This document shows positions 59,901 to 61,994 of a stretch of DNA of 64,000 nt, piece after piece (within the stretch, counting starts at the first letter, position 1; every line of letters starts with the position of its first letter). The stretch comes from Szabonella sp046295215 (GTDB lineage: Bacteria > Pseudomonadota > Alphaproteobacteria > Rhodobacterales > Rhodobacteraceae), in contig JBKBNP010000010.1 in the NCBI GenBank assembly GCA_046295215.1, positions 17,284 to 81,283 on the forward strand, in the 5' to 3' direction. A program made the translations under genes and the position numbers. Under the pieces are notes generated by a model. It did not search any database, was not told the origin of the DNA, and was given only the letters and a program-made list of their open reading frames with translations.

Positions 59901-61736
59901 CAGGACTTCGCCGGTTTCGGACAACAACGAGAAATACCCCGTTCCACCGCCGCGCCGCAGGGTCTCCACGCTCAGCGTCTCGCCGTCGGCCAGGTCGATC
60001 CGCCGCACATCCACCGCGCCGGGGAGGGTGATGCTCGCCGCGAAACTCTCGTTCACCGGAATCGCCGCCGCCGTGGCGGTGTCCACGATCCTGAACCCAT
60101 AGGCCCCGGCATCGGTGCCGGTCCCGCTGATGGTCGCGCTGTATCTGCCCGGCCCCAGAACCATCGTGTCGGAATAGACGGATCCCGCCGACAGCGCGCG
60201 GGCCTCCACCAGCCTGCCGTCGGGGCCGTCGATGCTGTAGCGCAGCGGCGAGGCGATCAGGCTGTCAAAGATCACCAGCGTTTCCGCCGCGATCTCGAAA
60301 TCATAGGTGTCGCGCCCGCCCGGGGCGAGCGTGCCAAACTGCGCCGCCCCTATCGCAATCGGCGCTGTCAGGTCGGTGACCCTGTCCAGCGAGAAACCGA
60401 AGCTCCGCTCCCCCCCGGCGTTCAACCCGCCGCGCAGCAACAGGTGATAGGTTCCGCCCCGCGGCAACGGGGTGCGGCCGATCCCGTTGTTGCCGCTCGC
60501 CACAACCTGTCCGGCTTCGTTGCGGATTTCCCAGACCGGCCCGCTTCCCGACCCGGCCGGAACCGGTGCCACGCGGATCACGTCACCCGTCGCCGCCTCG
60601 AACCGATAGGCGGCGCTGCCTGCGGCCGAGGCCAGCGTGGCCGTCGGCGCGGCGCCATAAGACAGCAGCGGCGAGGCCCCCAGATCGTTGACGGACAGCG
60701 AATAGTTCAGCGGTGCGGCACTGCTGATGCGAAACAGATGGTCCCCGGCGGGAACATGGAACACGGTATCGCTGAAACGGAGTTGATAGCTGAACAGCGT
60801 CGTTCCGTGCTTGTCGATCAGGGCAACGGTCAGGGGGGAGGCCGGAAATTCATCGGCAGGGCCGCGAAGCGCATCCAGCAGGAACAACCCCCCCGTCGCC
60901 GAGGACAACCGATAATCTGCGGTCCCGCCCGCAACCTCGATCCGCCCGTCGATCCGGGTGTCGAGCGGCAGGACCGGCTCGGTTCCTGTGAGCGGATTGT
61001 TGACCGCCTCGACGGCGCGGGTCAGGGCGAAGCGATAGCTGACCGGGGTTTCCTCGGGCACTGTGCCCTCGACGGTCACGACATAGCGCCCCGAAACCGA
61101 CAGACGCAGGCTTTGTGCGGTGCTTCCGGCGCTGAAGATGGTGTCCAGAACCTCCTGCCCGGTCGGCCCGGTGATCCGCATTTGCAGGTTGAAGGGCGTC
61201 GTGCCGGTCAGGCTCTGGAAGTCGGCGGTGATCCGCTCCCCCGCCTGCGCGACCAGTTCGTAACTCTGCGTTTCCCGCCCTGTCGGAAGCGTTCCCTCGA
61301 CCGGGACCGCAGGTGTGACGGCAATCGCATCGGCAAGATCGCGCAGGGCAAAGCGATAATCCCCGGTCTGCGAACCAATGCCGCTGACCGAAAAGCGGTA
61401 GGTTCCCGACCCAAGCGCAATGGCGGCGGGCACCGTGGCGAACCGCCCGTCGGTCGTGCTGATCCGCGCTCCGGCCAGCGTCTCGCCGGTTTCGGACATG
61501 AGGCGCCATTCGAAATTGCCCCGGGAAATGGCATCGACATGGATCTGCGTCGCCTCGTCCAGAACGAAGACATAGGCGTCTTCCTCGCCCGGAAGATCGA
61601 TCGTGCCCGCAACCGGAAGCAGATCCGCCGACAGCAGCAGCCTCGGTTCAAGCGCCTCTATGAAAACTCTGTCCACATTGTCATCGGCAGGCCGGGCCTT
61701 GCTGCATGTCCGATCGGAGGGCGCATCCTTGGGCAT
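29964..61736 (-). CDS. Giant LEPR-XLL multidomain surface protein (about 10,590 residues)
   Basis: One uninterrupted 31.8-kb gene. EALEPRLLLSAD, the LEPR-XLL sorting-type motif, lies at about residues 28-40 without a classical signal peptide. In order, by DNA position: PPC-like repeats (61610-56580), 17 CARDB repeats (56575-49960), mixed folds with a beta-propeller (49950-46130), about nine cadherin/putative-Ig repeats (45760-43110), a YD/Rhs-like stretch (about 42500-41790), a dockerin-like segment (41435-41295), Big-type domains, a YVTN-like propeller (39090-37880), a lipase-like fold (37130-36640), a metzincin-like protease (33850-33050), cadherin/PKD domains, cohesin-like and dockerin-like segments (31240-30690), and a Gly-rich tail with several Cys. 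No RTX GGxGxD repeats were seen. The ATG at 61736 is preferred over a TTG 63 bases upstream. Probably an adhesin or surface-layer protein; enzymatic activity unproven. Confidence 0.88.
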   Translation of the reverse strand: MPKDAPSDRTCSKARPADDNVDRVFIEALEPRLLLSADLLPVAGTIDLPGEEDAYVFVLDEATQIHVDAISRGNFEWRLMSETGETLAGARISTTDGRFATVPAAIALGSGTYRFSVSGIGSQTGDYRFALRDLADAIAVTPAVPVEGTLPTGRETQSYELVAQAGERITADFQSLTGTTPFNLQMRITGPTGQEVLDTIFSAGSTAQSLRLSVSGRYVVTVEGTVPEETPVSYRFALTRAVEAVNNPLTGTEPVLPLDTRIDGRIEVAGGTADYRLSSATGGLFLLDALRGPADEFPASPLTVALIDKHGTTLFSYQLRFSDTVFHVPAGDHLFRISSAAPLNYSLSVNDLGASPLLSYGAAPTATLASAAGSAAYRFEAATGDVIRVAPVPAGSGSGPVWEIRNEAGQVVASGNNGIGRTPLPRGGTYHLLLRGGLNAGGERSFGFSLDRVTDLTAPIAIGAAQFGTLAPGGRDTYDFEIAAETLVIFDSLIASPLRYSIDGPDGRLVEARALSAGSVYSDTMVLGPGRYSATISGTGTDAGAYGFRIVDTATAAAIPVNESFAASITLPGAVDVRRIDLADGETLSVETLRRGGGTGYFSLLSETGEVLTRQILNVNFGPVTAVGDSTYFLMVDVAHGSDGVDYTLIPRVANVIRADLVLGAVTTAALDRPYSRASYGFSLDAPGKLHFETFISTPNGTFRVLDAAGRVLASGSVTGDNSQNFLVLAAGDYRLELVLSGFNAAQLPFRLTRVDAAPLLAVNGEHVIGLDPARGNEVRRIALSAGTALYLDVVARVGGAHTLRLYDPSGQEVTRSAGGDVQLVRIAADGIYFLVFEGAQSASATDPGSFTLGIWERRVGTQALTPGTNVAGQIERPGDIWRHGFETTVAGRYHFDSLTSRGDLTWQLREVDSGMVLAGQAFNSQANARETVLDMSAGRYEIVVTGTNDAVGAYGFRLTDLATAPVIARDVATPVTLAAQGSTVLRFAAEVGDRFVVTPGSLAGTGVSASNLRMRVIDPLGNEVVSRAFTTSDPFIARFAGDYTLILDAVHAVASGFQTSVTLTDSGPVAPIVPAGVAMAVGDLVEGSITDPGGTAAHVFTLTERTEILFDSRTASTSLQWRIEDAFGPRTENRMLAASLLGGYYGIGFERPGVIVLGPGTYRVALSASGATTGSYAFRLVDLAGAADIALDATTSLTIDPGNAVRVLGFDAGTGDRLYINDVLVTGGASTAGNFQLIGPDGRIVPFGSQDSPGLNATQVAEAPRDGRYHLLVAGANAGAAPFALSFALRQQVIRDAPVTPGVPVAGALTAPSETVRHRFTLTAPAVLMVDSQTAQSQISWALSDAAGTIGGAALSLTRPVPGNVHHLGPGDYVFTVSNSNGVTGDYRFTLFDLADAPVLPAPGSGQTVSLPIPVAAGARTGQVRVDLVEGVRYHGWFADTGGLVGQIGVISPTGSVIHSGSQGNDPGSFVAGQSGAHSFVFNTNATLASAGEVMLSLRRAEVEAVAIATGATIEGQIGHPGDVAVHSFTRTNGGQVYFDSQTNNSGLEWRVDGPAGTVAGGSMASDNGATQILDLPAGEYRLVISGARGLFGQDNFTGDFRFRLIDLAGAVRVLPGSYLDVTLTPGNATRAFVIPGTAGDRLFLQVLESDGSANRRLFSPSGQALDSLGFGSAIDGLRLPETGDYLLVVGGTAGRVAESRFVYNIFANRGAVPQNLNVAPAGADLVPSMLSVTGEGGAAVQAGAPVTVQWRTQNDGIVAAAAFTERLIVRNLDLGAVIAVVDVPAAGLAAGAGRNSQITLTLPQGAAGTGNLSLSLATDIFNTVPEPGAVAGIEGGTVSTQVVSLSDRLPDLVVADVAISPPADWRPGDPVTVTWVTRNAGAATATGPWGEQLRIRNSLTNTEILLVEVPYAGDPIAAGAEVARSFTLPWPGGRPATGAFQVTVSTDTDDVVVEGNDAGDAASNNSTTAVFVSAPDLVVRNLRILESAPAAGGEVTIVWETVNQGNATTRDGWTDRVNLRNLGLNSVIFNDVLAFDPAVSGPLVPGESIEQRMTVRLADGLSGAGNIRATVTANRNAVGSAGLVEALPGGATGVNNNAATVDFASAETGLADLRVSGFTAPATALGGTAVTLGWTVTNAGVAPTDASVWVDRIVLSRDAVIGNADDVVLAEVPRSGALAPGAAYTRSVEVTLPDNLDGAFTLAVITDAGLAVTEPDTRADNRATAAIALTAPAADLVVEAVLGPQSALFTDPLQITWRVRNTGDFAATGVWQDEVFLSTDAVLGAGDVSLGTVTRDAALAPGESYTATGSFIVPGGITGPYFVLVRSNADGAVFEGTATANNTGATLSPTVITIGPAPNLTATGITVPATAAPGQPLVIEWRVENTGAGPARAPWSDRVFLSSGGTLAGATVLGTVARPFDLAPGESYTAQLTVPFPDIPGGSYTVFVQSDVTNRVFEGGAEADNIIASGEIGVARPDLVVSNLTAPGVVTSGDAIDIRVDFDNAGAGRAGPGRVDLVVLSTNETFDAGDLVLARFDRNAPLDPGARLSETFSAAIPIELSGSYFILAVTDAGGDVIEAQETNNSTAIPLMVNLAPHADLVVSNVTAPAFTARDPATITVTWRVDNDGTGTGAETGWVDRVMASRDGIIGNADDFELGRLIRTGALAVGEGYDASLDIVLPPRFSQRLTVYVQSDAEGAVFEAGKRANNIAAVPGFVDIMPKLYADLVVTGVTVDPEGDSGQLIDISWTVENRGIGVTDSTVWNDQVLLYANPDGTGRLANTTFTRVGVLAVGESYTRTAQIRLPDGIEGTVYVQVRTGGPFEFIFTDNNASAFLPVAVNRSPSPDLRVVDTALPVTALEGSAIDIAWRVENLGLSPASGVWTDAVWLDPVGGGARVFLGRFTTDATVQAGLGYQRTERITLPARLVGAYRLLVITNDRATLFEDGALGDNNTATSDAVMTITPLARPNLQVASVVATDGVSAGGTVSAEYEIINQGTVTASGNWVDRVYLSLDPFLSSDDLLIGSFQNVSALAPGERYSGLTGPMVVPLRFGGPAYVIVSTDALSQVDEFPNDGDNSAATQIQITPAPKPDLLVERVIAPVQAVAGAQVEVRFTVTNSGLNPTFVGNWTDTVWLARDARRPSPLPPAEPGGGVDFIGGNSAILLRTLPHSGVLAPGESYTVTTLVTLPQSLESGRYFLTAWTDSTDLVIEDTLAGNENPDDPDEIDSNNYRGRAIDVLGFVPQVPNLVAESVAVDGPVVAGQAPLTVSWSVTNRGNGPINADARWRDLVYVSDNAVFGAPGSQIWLIGGFDNTGPLAENEGYQRIETIDLPPSVRGTHVHVVVDGAVRGVPGVAESDETDNIVGTTASVTTSAADLVVSSVTPPPDGTRSGAQTSVSWTVTNLGAPVWDGTELWRDAVWISPDPVLDLSRATRLAIQTIRLDAPLGTGESYTASAEVTLPAGIDGPYFIHVFADAEPNGTRAERELVDGNAVSAFAIYRSSVFEGAANGNNLGSAGFDAVFSEPDLVISEVVLPEEIVSGVPVPIRFTVTNIGTRDATAPDWVDNVFISRDGALDASDHLLASFKRQGGLAAGASYEVVGKITLPPGLEGQFSILIQTDSGTGAGSILPGSTVGPGLAGVRATGVNRVVEFQGEGNNLAVLTRTVTAAALPDLRVTAIDVPQSVLRGAPLAISYEVTNTGAATPAGQGVWTDLIYLSRDQSLDITKDIFLGAVEHRGGLGAGESYAIAREFTLRQVLTDEYFVFVVTDRATLTAPVGGVFEGAGETNNTRASAAPVRFAPVPPADLVTSDVAVSGDLTVGQEITVTWRVTNTGDAPATGTWADSVFLSSDATWDLGDRLVGQVTRSGPLAPGESYVASLTTRMPVAAEGSYRFIVRADIRDQVFEDGQTANNTAVTANTVYVVTPDLQIGVARPLTLAPGQEVLFRVETAPGKTLRTGLTGAVPGAQLELFVRRGAVPTATQFDAIYDNPLGANQSATVGSTEAGFYYVLARNLGQAPVEALLLAEVLPFQITNVRQDRVGDGRYVTTVIEGSSFHPDAVLRLTRPGVAALLPARTEVVDGSRIVAVFDLEGADPGLYDVEVINPDGARAIVPYRFLVERAVENAVGLLLGGPRIVPVGGTGNYALTLRNFSNVDTPYVHFTFGAPELGRAEGVYDLPFLQFTTNLTGEPASGARADVPWTLADARLNRAGHVLAPGFAYDLPNGGFTAFSFNVQTYPVLQALVDRDFEQVREYLYNSFPELRIDGALDGGPAALASVAPVFDLIFRDPRVQVIDDAVRLYAPFQFHVVAAATPMTRAEFVAFQTAEAEALRQAVLADPGAGPALITLAADAEIWRAAWMTALRDAGILRDEGQPPDPRERGLAGSLVSTLAMGVLLGPEGDQIRTTGDLVTFFAKLRDWYGHDPARTAALAGFDIRFDDNIPPLDIPVPALPLAGMFDLGLSNPTLFQAFNVYSLLAGADGSLGDVGSALSTGALDPLDLARFLQEQAAAGRNAAILGPAGHGESQFVPAGTVLPYEIRFGGGENLTPVNEIRIVTQLDAALDPRGFRLGDLRLGDVVVDLPGDRGQHQTDIDLTGSRGHVLRVSAGIDGASGIATWLIQAIDPATGEVVVGGPGLLTGSDPTGALLYGVVPVAQAVDGTAITASARVIYDNRPPDDTNETRITLDRTPPQTLLQVTRATGTDQYVLDWTASDSLSGLRHVSLFVATDGGRFELFQAQLTGSTALFQGTAGRSYEFLALATDNAGNVERPPAGVGVAGDGFAPNLGAVAGFGAPTAATPLAPPAPVEAVPSLIFLEVLQGVPAPQPPRVPSFFDAVAAPFSAAAFARGFGPVDAAGIGTTALAQAADGSVLVVAGPERSGLYRIPAQGDPADAPRDFLRLEAPVYDLAFDTNGRLWAMTGHELLQLDPDTGATLARFGAGLTQSLAVDAGGRIYVSSGHGIEIFDPVTGSFTAFSDTRVGDLAIGPEGRLWATSWPVRGDVLRFDAAGQPEIMARLTMPADSLAFGQPGSGLEGLLFISGNVDPTTGQSALALMDVATRGVAMLGFGAARGDTLITTADGRVLIANGAGVDVLNPATAPRITAISPGPGAVLTSPVTTVQISFDTDMLTGDAQEAGSVLNRANYVMETQAGTVVPILGISYDTTARRASLSVASLETGNFVVSVSGKLQSFAGLPLGLGAESVFSVLQDLGAILTLDFSGTRRDRGDGTLSFDLTVTNTGTDPLVAPLRLLMDPARYFTAAPVGATGSNELWVIDLAVPGGVLAPGASVPVTTTTFIAPAALHLQIGFGLYALAPLNSAPKVPVPPDGIAFAGSDYVETIAVTDAEGGPFTFVLLEGPDGLTLNATSGEVRLSPDAATPAFAPVVVRVFDRLGAFTDVAWIIEVQGGNRPPQFLSTTQNFTGAEGVAFQTQFLARDPDFNVVTMLADNLPPGASFDGRSGLLRWTPGYGDAGIHDFAIIASDGTQSVRLPLTIAVERRNAPPEILPVPDRLVREGDPLRFTVVGRDADLARGGRALVYQAPILPAGATLDPVTGVFEWIPGYTQAGVYDIRFQVSDGQALAETTVSITVENANAAPVFVPLGRFDLVEAQPFGLQLLAIDPDNPFYRPPVRLADGSFVFAPDEAGRATVTYAVAGLPEGAVFDPDTAFFFWTPGYDQAGRYEIRVIATDDGDGTGVPGVTEARVVLDVANVNLPPEIAPQQNRVVAAGEVLDLPVEVTDGDGGAFTVTATLVPLASADRVGIDVEARILGSDSGFARFIPGPDGGTLRFAPGALDRGVYVITLRAEDDGGGLPADVRRDEQTFILTVEAPSVPPRLSVLANAVAVTGQVFRLPIRVTDPDGDALTFATEGLPAGAQIVTSPVYGRAELVWTPAASDEGIHTITLTVTDDGNGGAGPSGSDSREIRLVVRAQNSAPLLLPVGDQQLAEGDAFALQLVAIDPDGDAVTYLAEGLPAGAVLDPQTGLLRWTPGPFDAGLYPGVVLIATDGAGESRETITLTVANTNAAPVITPLGPQRGREGTALTFRLLAADPDGDAVVFRALDPLPPGASFNAATGRFDWTPAFVAAGSHAFRFAVEDGRGGRTETVVQVLIDNVNRAPQIAVQSALGHLGAPLVIPVAATDPDADDVLAFSFIGLPAGAVFDPAARVIRWTPDAGQLGDHLVVARVNDGTATAERSFVVRITALPEAPAVTLIATPDFPVRPGQQVTLTLRTAGLGAVAETRVFVDGTRVVLGPDGSLTLTAGMPGRTLVRAEAVGVNGAVGVAEAVIRVRDPGDVAAPVVSLDTALSHFPIRNAVAVTGIVADQSLDEWHLWATDSLTGAERLLASGTTAIDGPLATIEPGAMPPGFYALRLEAVDLGGRRAQAMVQIEVLGAVTVARPVLVAEDAVLDISGNTLVLNRVHDTGLGHSGASFGSAWRAPWAGMDLVFDPRSTGRSATGVPQGLSLQSRLQLTLPDGTRAGFSLGAETDPMSGGTLARPLFVPDDASGWVLEALAMKVTLSGGLFLDPITGAPWAPAGFDDVVFTLTGPDGTAYGLSGNGTVRAITFADGAEVLIGTTGMLHDGRIIATFERDREGRIAAIETAEGGRSVYRYGPGDRLAALRDVSAGQGEDYAYDAAGRLIAATGQGQWFDAAAGFAARPLSVHLPALLTAGDAPVSLDFGPEGKAALSLSLRESETREGPVLLAVMVAGTVTEAGSPTGAEVISRMVHAGVTTLVLRVATPGVHLLVLDGAAGASTPATLTVLGDLNGDGRVDAADAGLLADADLNGDGRVDATDRGLFAANLGFVANRMPETRTADVMTYAGLAVRVPVTDLALDPEGDTLFAAIGPVMGGTARIVDGGRALAFTPQDGFTGQARVVMIVDDGHSARTVQVEIGVSAAPLLSIDIETRGRWLMRGETFTPAFSGLFDGAEAPVALPDGFVALELGNPDVARLTPDGRIVALADGITTLIARRGDALAVTVLRIGAQPDGITLDALIGLTPYPDAVTLAADGGTRQLLLLDPDGLPLDLSENPPQFFSSNAAVAVVDATGLIRAVGPGMATVTLIRGGAEARVDVLVAEAQGGVALVGRAGAVIENAGGYQATIAPGALLSPVEARIETVDQADLPIPFIDPSFGWIFGAAFNFDIGDAPLLHPAQLAIPTGFEAGTEVIFYRYALLPTENGWEYGWAEVDTGFVDAQGRARTASPPADGIGAGGVMVVSSVIPSMVQKVDTSVRLTFALAQDPMRAVAATQNMGGSLVGTVQNGQQISVSFNTGNVITKFWNIAASGIVSGIERVIDIVSGMDRITVDIPNRLEATPDMPKVARVILQRLPDAGGVQLEITGSHFRFPASMSATGRLADTVIERNWVVVGNPTGSALEDLSAAIIADLALGVPSPIVKSGNLAAFAVETTSTEGADSIVVEIPAAYPVAGKDLRILRLDPRLVAIAPATQPQPGAKAGVSSGNAIGQVPAYSLPFEVGNNGDVTVAVVQSGAGIDANGDLVPDGIDQLVLLERFPGPERDTVGLSLRIPIGYLDAEGRALRDGRSAGPTAVATLASANLAFVTLQNAGGVAVVDLVSGTQLNIGGRPAGPVNPETGKPDDPGTTGFIRLDGLAGAADPQSATARPFDITLDPSNHFVLVSDAASNRIFVIDIRKGSSTQYQLVETVTVASAGYNLREIAITPDGRQLIVTATTSTGGPDMGLGEVRIYDLPKLGGNAAGRVAGTFGPAVFSRSTFTDPVSGRTNQLRQPYGVQTVIGPAVREAVGGSTYAFITDKSSDSNGVIVFVREGNVWTELNSIPFNLGTPPDLPDRAFQLFNTTRRDGILKDGLEVNDAAGIVLSPDLQYAFVMGQNRFVQGDFTRDPAITAFPQFGTPTGQMIYPAGSAIGIIADPFNENARVIGMLRPVTNAFGTDLAFSGDGLTLYAAQGARGAFFGYDFEALSQVLASYRANPVIGSFSLAEFAVNDLTPVQPDAEIAPALVLRREGFSSSGSRIGIYRDIDIAADFAIWKDGNAFVERDSTTDQSSPNIPVGTGGIARSVESQAPFLGLVSPKQTDGSVPPRPTFVWNLGGRKLESTLYIAVAAPGEGLFPEDTSDGLVKELEAAGFVGMTAAQLDQYDLRLTGLDGNRNRIYMRNFEAPADGGEVRFTLPAELALTRGQTYFWGVGVNDGAQRLFQLSESFRVAPERTDGEFANITIITHDMSVLFDGGPTDGAVFDLAREIATRNDGVLAVHDQRTGKFNSITPGREVVADGRPLVILMDWSHESSINDSGFAEAAADGMFAALAALHIQTGEKVFGADMHFIGHGRGAVVNSEIVQRMFHHFPLTKGTPDIHFTTLDPVDHANPQLRLPIAGFLGNLSSAANAASFIAGAGAVAAVSTGAGVTVAPALGTASVNFKRIGTAIDAIKKLAELSGFGTLDWTDFKDPEIRIWDGVDFADNYYQQAQQRISSRDVVATGTASYIKKTIGIGTGLLFSPKSDEISLTMQGRALDEADLNVNLTGLPGFIEDDFWPKADVGVLGNLGIGWGTVHDRVVAHYAGTAALNRTSYGLAADPIFRSLFDWGGEGPQFAGEGRSPYYNETAPKELNVQSWYRARVDNAGQTPAFPTITGARYNPTTGPLIDTAPWEGIGTGWFFSDLGGGISARPGGASPARPDASTVSNTRFGNALDPVPVLFNGDFQSSFRPLYGRVIWPFGDESHAYQVPGWSFQGGSGDNFQFMVDLGFSPSFGALDLSQITSGDVGSTVIAALQTIVDKVQQTLVDESIKTATGIVASKTTLARATELGSLLALEISRDITENKLTATQLRNLFDTLKAVDASDAPSLNPKDFNWRKQLDPSKLKAAAGAALADALIGMIPTIISWVQSNFLNYHMQLNVAAGTTRTITSDRFFMPKDQEQLSFTVEVPVQVIGSAALAKSLSVIFTDDVTGSPTQLSFIGGSATLNPDSLSGRTRVAVDTSGVKGRVGKISFSLTLAAASGVEDLPLQPVYRLNIDDIGHGGGLTITDTSGKADDHRIFFDHTNNDLFMPSQGGEGLFDISRDNPRWNLGGNANHRLIVANTSAREVSFRIDGTVAEWLTVQPVREGGGLEDAIDMSVGDRFTLAPGLQVRLVVMAGYTLEQLRTLSGSQIVSTALTVSELDADDKVIAKQVVNLHYLLDIDDDSTTDGVLNLPRVNEGAPISFTLAGSDAFDASLTNERQNSILGSVQIIARESTPWFNLDGATAGAGNIVVSFDPRGITGTSPKRDASVEMDLSVGGAQFATIKIASTGQREQKINYNIDGMDLLLAELRRTFGTAGFTGDNFVTDTYGEDVLEIYGPLLLSFPRPAVGGVAALDMATRNSLIQSIRRGYTGVLPPEGIGQGVRLSTGNEDETVVGFVNAPLNTVEIAELTRWRNEPGQTFLTPAPAATGRLDVDRTTFGDLTTAGDRFTLRNDLNDSQILHRLGQAINQTIAEGRGAISIPLDAMIRALAYDVEKGAARPDGTPWQNTLAHLGERIGWTIAHEYLHTLGLLDEYALDGSPFVTSGVNAMSTQFAPNLSDNQKKIVALALGDTAVAPTAAEARALAEWYLALAQRRFLIGDSDFAAAPGSAVFGSGPFGNGDFSIADPGAEGFAWHIGGTAGMVDGVMRLSEGVPLDGFLQQDFAIPDGAGDLIVQLRPNLVAGVASGPGDAFEIALRRQSQGGETAVSPIGLAGGDAAFNIQTDGTVHLGAGVTVAGLGPDGRVIAGEVLTVTISLAGVEPGDRARLYLDLLGTGGLGSTVDILSVTMERVENRAPVAVDDAAEVVAGGSVSVPVLDNDSDADGDALAVAIVTGPANGIAEVLADGRILYIPATGFVGADSLTYRISDGRGGSAEAVLALTVMAAPTPVGIADPGVLAVAEGGRIDVALLAKGDGAEGATFRLVGDVAGAGLSADGLLSVTGLDGPATLVLSVEIRTPDGQTATRAITVEVSNVAPTGTLTLPGILSAGLPVTVGFAATDPGEDTISGWRIDWGDGTVDMLPGDATTASHVYAGPGARVITLMATDEDGEHPIAAESIVVAPETLKITDLRARTGGIEISFNRPILAEVIDLYGPGSPLPDITVTRVADGAAVRGSLVFMPGGLIFLPTVAMEAGQYDIRVRSGDDALTGTTGNLDGNGDGIAGDDFTQRVTLPAISALVRLDDAIAPAGAAFRDRDGMAGLGITLSSDGGLREVVFVVDFDPAMVVVSGFVPGSSLPLTESRVERDETGPRHRLTVTLRLTGPLPAELVELGRLSGNSVDDVIYGADGWIGVTVTAINGAAVSDSSFNALHMAVLPGDLTGDGRVDADDVAARAAVLAGIDSGFAAYPRIDPDRLVAAIPTGEESPDPGPGPVRPVSSGGGGVGFGFGGGLFGLLAGLFDAMSDGDRAGVVAPSGRIGAAKIDLGRCTFTEGDLPEDLRKRLAAMAGVNGGRWCAMTEAEFARQTGDQLLPEGTEASGDAPGDEAPSYPYWCGVGVPAEVSDALDALFVARGLGAAPDAWCIIRPVDERAAMSRADFDPATLAGGVELVWDTMPETPQKGEAFALFAAAAMVHARPGAASPQQRRPGTRHVWGSDELIER
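30690..31240 (-). other. Cohesin-like domain followed by dockerin-like segment at the giant protein C-terminus
   Basis: A beta-sandwich resembling cohesin (VVFVVDFDPAMVVVSGFVPG, LSGNSVDDVIYGADGWIGV) is followed by PGDLTGDGRVDADDVAARAAVL, an EF-hand/dockerin-type calcium loop. A second dockerin-like pair is present at 41295-41435 (DLNGDGRVDAADAG and DLNGDGRVDATDRG). They may allow calcium-dependent folding or self-association. Confidence 0.55.
33050..33850 (-). other. Metzincin-like protease segment inside the giant protein
   Basis: The sequence WTIAHEYLHTLGLLDEYAL fits HExxHxxGxxD, the extended zinc motif of metzincins with Asp as the third ligand (as in snapalysin), at about 33168-33210. 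NAMSTQF about 20 residues later could be the Met-turn. The surrounding 250 residues look globular rather than repetitive. Activity is inferred only from the motif. Confidence 0.6.
43110..45760 (-). repeat. Cadherin/putative-Ig repeat block of the giant protein
   Basis: About nine tandem units with the putative-Ig (He_PIG) pattern LPxGAxFDxxTGxLRWTPxxxDAGxYxxxxxAxDG, each followed by a strand and NxAPxxxPxG linker. They are common in secreted adhesins and bind calcium in some relatives. Confidence 0.8.
49960..56575 (-). repeat. Array of 17 CARDB repeats in the giant protein
   Basis: Seventeen tandem units of about 125-150 residues, each opening with a [PA]-[DN]-L-x-[VA] strand (PDLVVADVAI, ADLVVSNVTAPAF, PDLRVTAIDVP and so on), then GxxVxVxWxVxNxG, and ending near NN before the next unit. 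These are the hallmarks of CARDB (cell adhesion related domain in bacteria). Units differ substantially, so the array is old rather than a recent expansion. Confidence 0.85.
56580..61610 (-). repeat. PPC-like beta-sandwich repeat block of the giant protein
   Basis: About 1,670 residues of tandem beta-sandwich units. A recurring signature of the form G-[DSA]-Y-x-F-x-[LI]-x-D-L-A occurs six times (for example GDYRFALRDLADA, GSYAFRLVDLAGA, GDFRFRLIDLAGA), preceded by GxYxxxVSG-type strands. This resembles bacterial pre-peptidase C-terminal domains arranged in pairs. They are probably spacers or ligand-binding modules at the N-terminal end. Confidence 0.7.
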
Positions 61737-61834
61737 GGCATCCACAATGTTGGGACCAGGGTCGGTATCTTGAACGCGACAGAAGAAGGCTTGTGTCAAA
61801 CGGCGTGGCTGGGATTGAACCGCAGAATCCAGCG

Positions 61835-61879
61835 ACTTTCATTTGAAAGTATGTTTGCCAAGCGTCCACAGAAAGTCAA
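61835..61879 (-). promoter_or_regulatory. Promoter and palindromic operator of the giant gene
   Basis: In the A+T-richer 258-base gap upstream of the giant gene, the minus strand reads TTGACT (61874-61879), 17 bases, AAACAT (61851-61856). The adjoining palindrome ACTTTCA-TT-TGAAAGT (61835-61850, 7-base arms) would cover the transcription start, the usual place for a repressor site. The gene starts about 100 bases further on. The rest of the gap shows no further gene. Confidence 0.45.
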
Positions 61880-61994
61880 TCAACCAGTGACGCTAGGGCA
61901 ATTTAATTTAGGCGAGATATAGCAACAGCTTGGCCAACCCAGTTCCACGCGGATCCGGGTATTTCAACCTTGAATTGCGCGGCGGGATTTTCGA

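Noticed and set aside
29964..61736. RTX-type type I secretion substrate
   Set aside because: I found no GGxGxD nonapeptide repeats and no ABC transporter with peptidase domain in the window; the HlyD-like proteins here are fused to GAF or M50 parts.
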